Part shown: positions 18,135 through 23,966 of the stretch, in pieces | Layout: each line of letters opens with the position of its first letter | Numbering within the stretch: the stretch's first letter is position 1 | NCBI GenBank assembly: GCA_903929895.1 | Contig: CAIYWM010000005.1 | Location: forward strand, 1-23,966 | Origin: an uncultured Alphaproteobacteria bacterium | Lineage (GTDB): Bacteria > Pseudomonadota > Alphaproteobacteria > Reyranellales > Reyranellaceae | Length of the DNA: 23,966 bases | Direction of reading: 5' to 3' | Made by a program: the position numbers and the translations under genes | Notes under the pieces: generated by a model | What the model was told of the DNA's origin: nothing | Databases searched by the model: none | Seen by the model: the letters and a program-made list of their open reading frames with translations, nothing else

Positions 18135-20005
18135 GTCCGCTGCTCCCGCCAGCGCGCGACCAGCGCCTTCAGGCCGCCAACCAGTCCTTGCGGGAACAGC
18201 AGCACGATCAGCAGGATCACGCCGCCCATCACGGCGCGCCAGAATTCGGTGTTGCGGGCCACGACGTCGCGCAGCCAGGTGAAGATCGCCGCGCCGACCA
18301 CCGGACCGGTCAGGGTTTCGACACCACCCAGCAGCACCATGATGAGCCCATCGGTCGACTGCGCGATCGAGATGCTGGACGGCGAGATGCTGCCCTTGGA
18401 GAAGGCGTAGACCGCGCCCGCGAGACCGGCCAGCGCCCCGACCAGCACGAAGGCCGCCCACTGGAAGCCGCGCAGGTCGATGCCGATCGCCTCGGCGCGC
18501 AGCGGCGAATCGCGGCCGGCCCGCAGGGCATAGCCGAAGGGCGAGAACAGCACGCGCCACAGGAAGACGATGCCGGCGCCGCACAGGACGAGCGCGAGAT
18601 AGTAATAGGTCGTCTTGTCGGCGAGCCACGGCGACGGCCAGACGCCGAACACACCGTTGCTGCCGCCCGTCATCGAATCCCACTGGAAGACGATCGACCA
18701 GCTGATCTGCGCGAAGGCGAGCGTCAGCATGGCGAGGTAGACGCCCGACAGGCGCACGCAGAACCAGCCGTAGACGATGGCGAAGGCGCCAGCGACCAGC
18801 GGCGCCAGCAGGAGCGCGGCTTCCATTGGCAGGCCGAAGCGCTTCATCAGCAGGCCCGCCGCATAGGCGCCGATGCCGAAATAGGCGGCGTGGCCGAACG
18901 AAACCATGCCGGCCGGCCCCATGATGAAGTGGAGGGAGACGGAGAACAGCGCGAAGCAGACGATGTCGGTCAGCAGGATCGTGGTGTAGCGATCGGCGGC
19001 CAGCGGCACGAGGGCGAGCAGCGCCAGCCAGACGAGCGCGAATGTCCAGGACGGCACCTGCAGTCGCGGCGCCGGTTCGGCCGCCCGCTGCGCGGCCTGC
19101 GGCTTGCCCAGCAGCCCGAAGGGCCGCACGACCAGCACCAGCGCCATGATCAGGAACTCGACCACCAGCGTGAGCTTGGAGAAGGAAACCTCGAAGCCGA
19201 ACCAGGTCACGGTGCCGATGCCGATGCAGAAGGCCTTGGCGACGCCGATGATGATGGCGGCCAGGAAGGCGCCACCGATGCTGCCCAGCCCGCCCACCAC
19301 CGTCACAACGAACGCGTCTGCGATGATGGCGAGGTCAAGTTCGAGATTGGCCGGCTCGCGCGGGATCTGCAGCGCGCCGCCCAGCCCTGCGAGGACGGAG
19401 CCCACGAAGAAAACGGAGGTGAAGAGCTTGGCCTGGTCGACGCCCAGCGCGCCCACCATCTCGCGGTCCTGCGTCGCCGCCCGCACCAACGCGCCCCAGC
19501 GCGTTCGCGTCAGCAGCAGCCAGATGGCCCCCAGCACGACCGGGCCGATGGCGATCAGCACCAGGTCGTAGGCCGGAATGCGCCGCCCCATGATCTCGAC
19601 CGCCATAGAAAGACCGGGCGCACGCGGCCCGACCAGATCCTCGGCGCCCCAGGTGAAGAGTGCGATGTCCTTGATCACCAGCACGACCGCGAAGGTCGCC
19701 AGCAGCTGGAACAGCTCCGGCGCGCGATAGATGCGCCGCAGGATCAGCACCTCGATCAGGATGCCGACCAGGCCCACCGCGAGCGCCGATAGCACGACGG
19801 CGCCCCAGAAGCCGAGCGGCGTCCGACCGAAGAACTCGATCAGCGAATAGGCGCCGTAGAGCCCCAGCATGTAGAGCGAGCCGTGCGCGAAGTTCACGAT
19901 CCGCGTGACGCCGAAGATCAGCGACAGGCCGGCGGACACCAGGAACAGCGACGCGGCAGCCGCCAGCCCGTTCAGCAGCTGGATGAGGATGGAAGCGAGA
20001 GTCAC
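18131..20005 (-). CDS. Fused LivH-LivM branched-chain amino acid-type ABC permease
   Basis: A 624-residue inner-membrane protein joining two permease subunits that are separate in Escherichia coli. Residues 1 to about 298 are LivH-like (LSLIFGVTRIVNFAHGSLYM near 28-46, coupling loop ALVRAATQDREMVGALGVD). A linker of about 22 residues rich in Ala/Pro/Gln (300-320) follows. The rest is LivM-like (IMGPAGMVSFGHAAYFGIGA at 361-380, coupling loop ALRAGRDSPLRAEAIGID, WLRDVVARN near the end). Both halves look complete, so one chain can form the whole transmembrane pathway. The start is GTG at 20005 and has no clear Shine-Dalgarno; a family B repeat lies just upstream. It couples to livG by a 4-nt overlap. 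The importer's substrate may be an amino acid, amide or aromatic acid. Confidence 0.95.
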   Translation of the reverse strand: MTLASILIQLLNGLAAAASLFLVSAGLSLIFGVTRIVNFAHGSLYMLGLYGAYSLIEFFGRTPLGFWGAVVLSALAVGLVGILIEVLILRRIYRAPELFQLLATFAVVLVIKDIALFTWGAEDLVGPRAPGLSMAVEIMGRRIPAYDLVLIAIGPVVLGAIWLLLTRTRWGALVRAATQDREMVGALGVDQAKLFTSVFFVGSVLAGLGGALQIPREPANLELDLAIIADAFVVTVVGGLGSIGGAFLAAIIIGVAKAFCIGIGTVTWFGFEVSFSKLTLVVEFLIMALVLVVRPFGLLGKPQAAQRAAEPAPRLQVPSWTFALVWLALLALVPLAADRYTTILLTDIVCFALFSVSLHFIMGPAGMVSFGHAAYFGIGAYAAGLLMKRFGLPMEAALLLAPLVAGAFAIVYGWFCVRLSGVYLAMLTLAFAQISWSIVFQWDSMTGGSNGVFGVWPSPWLADKTTYYYLALVLCGAGIVFLWRVLFSPFGYALRAGRDSPLRAEAIGIDLRGFQWAAFVLVGALAGLAGAVYAFSKGSISPSSISIAQSTDGLIMVLLGGVETLTGPVVGAAIFTWLRDVVARNTEFWRAVMGGVILLIVLLFPQGLVGGLKALVARWREQRT

Positions 20006-20029
20006 GCGATGGCCGAGGAGAGAGAAGGT

Positions 20030-20096
20030 GTCATCCCGAGCACAGCGAGGGACCTTTCACGATGCCTCAAAGGTCCCTCACTTCGTTCGGGATGAC
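20030..20096. repeat. Family B inverted repeat, third copy (variant)
   Basis: Arms at 20030-20057 (starting gtcatcccgagcacagcg) and 20069-20096 are inverted with a few mismatches and only an 11-base loop. The arms are a diverged version of those at 10305 and 13364. It occupies most of the gap between the binding-protein gene and the permease gene. A hairpin here could stabilise the upstream binding-protein mRNA, which must be made in excess over the permease. That role is inferred. Confidence 0.85.
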
Positions 20097-20106
20097 AGCT
20101 GCGCCG

Positions 20107-21312
20107 TCAGTTCTTCGGCCGCATCTTCTGGACGTCGGCGTCGCTCGGCAGGGCGTCCTTGCCGTCGACGAAACGCCAGTTCTTCATGTAGCCCTTGCCG
20201 TCCTTCACGCCGATCTGGCCGACATAGGCGCCCATGGTCGACTGATGGTCGATCGGCCGGTACTCGATCATGCCGAAGGGCGTGATCAGCGTGAGGCCTT
20301 TCATCGCCGCGACGAGCTTCTCCTGGTCGAGCGAGCCCGCCTTCTTGATCGCCTCGGCCGCCGACATCACGGTCGCGTAACCGACCACCGAACCCAGCCG
20401 CGGATAGTCCTTGAACTTGGCCTGGTAGGCGTTGAGGAACTTGGTGTGCTCGGGCGTCTTGAGCTCGCTCCACGGATAGCCGGTGACGTACCAGCCGTCG
20501 GGCGACTCCTCCTTCAGCGGATCGAGATACTCGGGCTCGCCGGCCAGCAGATTGAAGACCTCCACGCCCTTGAACAGGCCACGGGTCTGGCCCTCGCGCA
20601 CGAACTTGGCGAGGTCGGGCCCGAACAGCGAGGAGAAGATCGCGTCGGGCTTGGCGTCGGCCAGGGCTTGCGCCACGGCGCCCGCATCGATCTTGCCCAG
20701 CGGCGTCGCCTGCTCGGCGACGAATTCGACATCGGGCTGCTTCTCCTTCAGGAGCTTCTTGAAGGCGGCCGTCGCCGACTGGCCGTACTCATAGTTCGGA
20801 TAGACGATCGCCCAGCGCTTCTTCTTCAGCTTGACGGCATCGGGAATGAGCATCGCCGTCTGCATGTAGGTCGAGGTGCGCAGGCGGAACGTGTAGGCAT
20901 TGCCCTGGTCCCAGACGATCTTGTCGGTCAGCGGCTCGGCGGCGATGAACAGAACCTTGCGCTGCTTGGCGAAGTCGGCGACGGCGAGGCCGACATTCGA
21001 CGGGAAGGTGCCGATCAGGAACGCGGCGCCCTCACGGCTCAGCAGCTCCTCGGCGACGCGCACGGCATCGCCGGGATTGCCGTTGTCGTCGCGGCTCACG
21101 ACCTCGATCTTGCGGCCGAGCACGCCGCCGGCCGCGTTGACCTCTTCCACCGCCAGCTCGATGCCCTTCTTGTAGGGTTCGAGGAAGGCCGGGAAGACCT
21201 TGTAGCTGTTGAGTTCGCCGATCTTGATCGGTGCCTGTGCGGCAGCCGGTCCGACGAGCGACAGCGCCACGAGCGCGGCGGTGCCGGCGAGCAGGCGATT
21301 GCGGGTCAGCAT
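20107..21312 (-). CDS. ABC transporter substrate-binding protein, LivJ/LivK-like (HAAT family)
   Basis: A 401-residue periplasmic binding protein (periplasmic-binding type I fold). Residues 1-26 form a signal peptide (RNRLLAGTAALVALSLVGPA, cleavage near AAA). The mature part starts PIKIGELNSYKVF and continues with GIELAVEEVNAAGGVLGRKI, the typical first helix and strand of LivJ-type receptors. FLIGTFPSNVGLAVADFAKQ marks the ligand-site loop and YPNYEYGQSATAAFKKLL the second lobe. I chose the ATG at 21312 for its strong AGGAGGGGG leader and the signal peptide; the longer open frame has no support. It is the receptor for the downstream LivHM-LivG-LivF importer. Length is normal. The ligand cannot be told from sequence. 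Confidence 0.95.
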   Translation of the reverse strand: MLTRNRLLAGTAALVALSLVGPAAAQAPIKIGELNSYKVFPAFLEPYKKGIELAVEEVNAAGGVLGRKIEVVSRDDNGNPGDAVRVAEELLSREGAAFLIGTFPSNVGLAVADFAKQRKVLFIAAEPLTDKIVWDQGNAYTFRLRTSTYMQTAMLIPDAVKLKKKRWAIVYPNYEYGQSATAAFKKLLKEKQPDVEFVAEQATPLGKIDAGAVAQALADAKPDAIFSSLFGPDLAKFVREGQTRGLFKGVEVFNLLAGEPEYLDPLKEESPDGWYVTGYPWSELKTPEHTKFLNAYQAKFKDYPRLGSVVGYATVMSAAEAIKKAGSLDQEKLVAAMKGLTLITPFGMIEYRPIDHQSTMGAYVGQIGVKDGKGYMKNWRFVDGKDALPSDADVQKMRPKN

Positions 21313-21389
21313 GACATCCCCCTCCTGAAAAAGTGAAACCATTCCCTGTGGACCGACCCTAACGAGGCCGGCCCCTCTCCCACAAGCGC

Positions 21390-21770
21390 TCAGTCGGCAA
21401 AGCTCGACCGTGCCTGTATTCCCCAATGACCGTCCTGCAGGGTCACGATGTAGATCGTCTCGAAGACGCCGAGCAGCGAGCCATCCTCGCGCCAGCGGCT
21501 GAACTTCACCTTGAGATGGACCTTGTCGCGGCCGACATGGATCGGCGTGCGCTCGTCCCACCTGCTGTGGTGCCAGCCGTCGCCGGCGCGGGCGACGAAA
21601 TCGCCCAGCTTGTAGTCGCCGTGGTTGGGCCAGACGACGACCTTTCCGCCGGCCAGCCGCACATGCGGGAAATTGCAGGCGTCGTTGACGGCCAGCTCGT
21701 CGCCGCGATTGAGGCCGTCGATATAGGCGTCCATCACCTTCAGGGCCGCGGCGAGCGCCTCGTCGTTCAT
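21390..21770 (-). CDS. Small NTF2/SnoaL-like protein
   Basis: A 126-residue cytoplasmic protein with the layout of the NTF2/SnoaL fold: an N-terminal helix (LAAALKVMDAYIDGLNRGD), then NFPHVRLAGGKVVVW and alternating beta-strands ending in IYIVTLQDGHWGIQARSSF. Members can be small isomerases, dehydratases or ligand-binding proteins, and no catalytic set can be named here. It starts at an ATG overlapping the AA_synth stop by 4 nt and ends 77 nt before the binding-protein gene, so it belongs to the upstream enzyme group. The fold assignment is by pattern only. Confidence 0.8.
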   Translation of the reverse strand: MNDEALAAALKVMDAYIDGLNRGDELAVNDACNFPHVRLAGGKVVVWPNHGDYKLGDFVARAGDGWHHSRWDERTPIHVGRDKVHLKVKFSRWREDGSLLGVFETIYIVTLQDGHWGIQARSSFAD

Positions 21771-22354
21771 CGTTGCCCGTCCCCCAGCTTGATCTCGGCA
21801 GGGGTCAGCCCGCCGACTCTTGCGTGAGGCCGGCCCCCGATCGAGGCGGCGACGATGAACACGATCTCGTCCGGACGCGGCCCATCGGGCACGCAGAACT
21901 CGATGGCATCGAAATGGCTGCGCACATAGGCCGCCGTCACGTGATGCAGCGGAATGTCGATGCGCGCACCGGCCGTCGCGACCTTCACGGTCGAGGGCAC
22001 GATCGACTTGGCGCCGCCCATGGCGTGGCGGATACCGAAGCCGCTGGGCTGGTGCCACAGCGCGGCATGTTCCAGCTCGCCGTTCAGTCCGACGATGGCG
22101 CCCTTGCCGTAGGCTTCCAGCTCGGAGCCCTGGGCACCCAGGATCTTCATCACCCGCTCGGTGAGATCGACCGCGAGCGGTTCCAGCGCCTTCATCATCG
22201 GCTGGATGTCGGCCACGTGGCGACCGGCATAGGGATTGGCGATGACGCCGCCGACCACGGCCTTCGTGACCGGGCGAGCGAGCGCCGGCCCGAAGTCGTG
22301 GAGAGTCTCCTCGACCGTCGCCACGTATTTCCGCACCTTCACCAGATCGCTCAT
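21767..22354 (-). CDS. Amino acid synthesis family protein (AA_synth, DUF1185)
   Basis: A 195-residue protein of Pfam family AA_synth (PF06684, formerly DUF1185). Recognisable family blocks are NPYAGR (40-45), GELEHAALWH (92-101), GGAKSIVPS (113-121), PLHHVTAAYVRSHFDA (135-150) and GRPHARVGGL (174-183). Known structures of the family show a variant of the Bacillus chorismate mutase fold, and a role in amino acid metabolism was proposed from context; no reaction is established. The invariant His and Glu residues in these blocks suggest an enzyme. Length is normal. Both ends overlap neighbours by 4 nt (ATGA), which ties it tightly to the UPF0280 and NTF2-like genes. It is cytoplasmic, with no signal or membrane segment. 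Confidence 0.9.
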   Translation of the reverse strand: MSDLVKVRKYVATVEETLHDFGPALARPVTKAVVGGVIANPYAGRHVADIQPMMKALEPLAVDLTERVMKILGAQGSELEAYGKGAIVGLNGELEHAALWHQPSGFGIRHAMGGAKSIVPSTVKVATAGARIDIPLHHVTAAYVRSHFDAIEFCVPDGPRPDEIVFIVAASIGGRPHARVGGLTPAEIKLGDGQR

Positions 22355-23334
22355 CCCGCCTCCGACAGAGCAAGCGGCGTGCCGCCCGCTTCAATTCTCC
22401 ATTGTCCGCACAACGACAAGGCCGCGCTGTCGATCAGACCGCAGAGCCTCAGCCGCCGCGCTTCCGCCGCGCCGCGGTCAAGGGCTGCCGCCACGATCGC
22501 CGGCGGCAAGTCACCGACCGCCACCGTCACGAGCAGCTCGCCGAGATCGCTGTCCGGATCGAGCGAGCACGCGGGCCGACGCTCGATGGAAGAATGGTCG
22601 GCATTCACTTCGTTGGCGATCATGGTCGCCGCGGCATCGGCCACCGCCGCGGTGGCGGCGAGCACGGTCACGGACTCTGCGATACCCAGCGAGAAGGACC
22701 GCCCGCCCCGGCCCGAGGTCGCGATGCCTCGCACCGGCCGCTCATGCGTGAGAAGAGCCACGCCATCCAGTGTCTTGCCGCCTGCCTCCCCATTCAAATG
22801 GGGAGGTGTCGACGTAACCGTCGACGGAGGGGTCGGACTATGCTGCGCCGCGCATGACCCCATCGCCCCGTATGACGAGGCACTTCCCCATCTGAATGGG
22901 GAAGAGGCTGAATCCGCGACAATGCCGGCGCGCAGCGAATGCCCCGGCGTCAGATGGATCGCGATGTCGCCGCCATCGTTCACATAGGCCTTGGTGAGCG
23001 TGCGGCCACGCACCAGCGCCTGCAGCATCTCGTCGGCGACGGCGCCGGCAACGGCGGCCATCGGCGTGATGAAGGCGGCGCGATGCGGCCATACGGCTTC
23101 GGCCATGCGGCGGGCCGCAGGACCCTGCAGCAGCGGATAGGCCTCTCCGACCGGCCGGCGCAGTACCTGAAGTTCGCCGACCAGGGTCGGCAGGATATCG
23201 CCGAAGCGTTCCATTGCCTGACCATAGGCACGCTCGACTTCGTCTGCCGCCCCGAAGGCCTCGACGATGAGATCGATCGGACCGTGCTGCAGGTGCAGCC
23301 GTCCGTCATCGAGGCGGGCGGCGACGGCGCTCAT
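22351..23334 (-). CDS. UPF0280 family (ApbE superfamily) protein with in-frame repeat insertion
   Basis: A 327-residue protein of family UPF0280, distantly related to the FAD-binding flavin transferase ApbE. Family blocks are RLHLQHGPIDLIVEAFG (12-28), FITPMAAVAGAVADEML (88-104), YVNDGGDIAIHL (117-128), VRGIATSGRGGRSFSLGIA (201-219) and VADAAATMIANEV (231-243). Residues about 142-187 have no counterpart in the family as I know it. They are Ser/Pro/Gly-rich and are encoded by a family C palindromic repeat (22785-22904) that keeps the frame open. Without them the protein would be about 282 residues, close to the normal size. The insert lies between the GIVAD strand and the VRGIATSG strand, probably in a surface loop. 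It overlaps both neighbours by 4 nt (ATGA). Function is unknown; helping to load flavin onto the adjacent reductase is a possibility. Confidence 0.88.
   Translation of the reverse strand: MSAVAARLDDGRLHLQHGPIDLIVEAFGAADEVERAYGQAMERFGDILPTLVGELQVLRRPVGEAYPLLQGPAARRMAEAVWPHRAAFITPMAAVAGAVADEMLQALVRGRTLTKAYVNDGGDIAIHLTPGHSLRAGIVADSASSPFRWGSASSYGAMGSCAAQHSPTPPSTVTSTPPHLNGEAGGKTLDGVALLTHERPVRGIATSGRGGRSFSLGIAESVTVLAATAAVADAAATMIANEVNADHSSIERRPACSLDPDSDLGELLVTVAVGDLPPAIVAAALDRGAAEARRLRLCGLIDSAALSLCGQWRIEAGGTPLALSEAG
22785..22904. repeat. Family C palindromic element inside the UPF0280 gene
   Basis: Three hairpins in a row define the element. At 22785-22806 is a perfect 10-bp stem (cctccccatt / aatggggagg) with a 2-base loop. 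At 22808-22825 is gtcgacg-taac-cgtcgac. At 22883-22904 is cttccccatctgaatggggaag. The two ends are related inverted copies, as in a small mobile or palindromic element. A 16-base stretch recurs at 37-52 of the window. True ends may lie a few bases further out. The host gene stays in frame across it. Confidence 0.8.
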
Positions 23335-23966
23335 TCGATCCGCACCTTGTGCCGCGCGATCACGTCTTCCAGCGTGACCGCGCGCGAGGCGTAGCCGCCC
23401 AACGCCGCGTAGTCGTCGGCGCGCAGGGTGAACTCGATGGGCGCGACCAGTGCCGGCGTCGGCACATAGCCGAAGGATTTCTCCGGCATGCGCGCCACGT
23501 CGACCATCAGGGTGATGCCGCCGCCCGGCCAGATGAAGGCCGGTGCGCCGCCCAGCGTGACCTTAGTGAGCGTGTCGCGCACCGAGCGCGTGAGCCGCAC
23601 CGGGTTCTCGGTGACGCCGGCGCGCAGCGAACCGCCGGCGCCGGCCATGAACAGCACGGTGCAGAGCGCGGGCTCGCAATTCTCGGCGATGCGCTCGACG
23701 ACGTGGCGCACCGGCGCGGGCATCTCGGCGGGCTGCGGTTTCAAGTCACCGTCGAGCGTGAACCAGGCCGAATGCTCGCCGGTCGTCGAGACCATCAGCA
23801 GCTTGAGCCCCGGCCAGGCCTGCTTGGGATCGATCCTCTCGATGATCTCCAGCGGGTCGCTGACATTGGTGCCGCCCCAGCCCAGCCCCGGCTCGGCCAC
23901 CTGGAAATAGCGGCCCGGCGTCGAGCGGCGGCCGCGCACGCGGATGCCGGCCGGCTTCATGTCGAG
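23331..23966 (-). CDS. 6-hydroxynicotinate reductase-like protein, C-terminal part
   Basis: This reading frame is open to the window edge, so only the last 211 residues are seen and the start lies beyond 23966. The segment (RGRRSTPGRYFQVAEPGLGW, NCEPALCTVLFMAGAGGSLR, VTENPVRLTRSVRD, AFIWPGGGITLMVDV, FGYVPTPALVAPIEFTLR) matches my recollection of alphaproteobacterial proteins annotated as 6-hydroxynicotinate reductase. That enzyme name comes from anaerobic nicotinate breakdown, where 6-hydroxynicotinate is reduced to 1,4,5,6-tetrahydro-6-oxonicotinate. The annotation in aerobic bacteria is by similarity, so the true substrate may differ. No cofactor motif is visible in this part; Fe-S or flavin sites, if any, are in the missing N-terminal half. 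The ATG at 23960 is internal, not the start. It overlaps the UPF0280 start by 4 nt. Confidence 0.7.
   Translation of the reverse strand, partial: LDMKPAGIRVRGRRSTPGRYFQVAEPGLGWGGTNVSDPLEIIERIDPKQAWPGLKLLMVSTTGEHSAWFTLDGDLKPQPAEMPAPVRHVVERIAENCEPALCTVLFMAGAGGSLRAGVTENPVRLTRSVRDTLTKVTLGGAPAFIWPGGGITLMVDVARMPEKSFGYVPTPALVAPIEFTLRADDYAALGGYASRAVTLEDVIARHKVRIE

Noticed and set aside
18188..19792. Plus-strand frame of 534 codons opposite the LivHM permease
   Set aside because: Its Gln/His/Asp/Arg-rich product is the mirror of hydrophobic codons in the real membrane protein.
21390..22394. Extended start for the NTF2-like gene giving a 334-residue protein
   Set aside because: The extra part overlaps the AA_synth gene in another frame; the ATG at 21770 with a 4-nt overlap is the natural start.

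Overview
This window is GC-rich, densely coded, double-stranded chromosomal DNA. It looks like an alphaproteobacterium with a large catabolic genome, of the Reyranella or Bradyrhizobium type. That placement is an inference from the gene families, the fused LivH-LivM permease and the short palindromic repeats; no rRNA or other marker gene is present. I found no tRNA, rRNA, CRISPR array, transposase or transcriptional regulator.

Left part (1-6150). A secreted TPR-type protein with a C-terminal Kazal-like domain (minus strand) is divergent from a two-gene RND efflux operon (plus strand: periplasmic adaptor and HAE1-type inner-membrane pump). No outer-membrane channel gene is visible. A cloverleaf-like palindromic repeat lies between the pump and the next, convergent gene.

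Middle part (6152-12020). A RutA-like flavin monooxygenase and a transglutaminase-like protein form a minus-strand pair. They are divergent from an amidase overlapping an aspartate-dehydrogenase-family gene, followed by a GMC-family flavoprotein oxidoreductase. None of the other rut genes is in the window.

Right part (12212-23966). Eleven consecutive minus-strand genes look like one long transcription unit or a few tightly coupled ones. Read in the direction of transcription they are: a 6-hydroxynicotinate-reductase-like protein (cut by the window edge), a UPF0280/ApbE-superfamily protein, an AA_synth (DUF1185) protein, a small NTF2/SnoaL-like protein, a branched-chain-amino-acid-type ABC importer (binding protein, fused LivH-LivM permease, LivG, LivF), a HyuA-type hydantoinase/oxoprolinase without HyuB, and two mandelate racemase/muconate lactonizing enzyme (enolase superfamily) paralogues. 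Most junctions are 4-nt overlaps or very short gaps. The content suggests import and breakdown of a small carboxylated or cyclic-amide compound, perhaps an N-heterocycle derivative. The substrate cannot be read from sequence.

Three families of short inverted-repeat elements are scattered through the window. Family A is at 6006-6113 and 12066-12175. Family B is at 10305-10405, 13364-13452 and 20030-20096. Family C is at 22785-22904, with a fragment at 37-52. The family C copy lies inside the UPF0280 gene and is read through in frame, adding about 45 residues. Together with the uncharacterised reductase/UPF0280/DUF1185 operon, this is the most interesting observation here.
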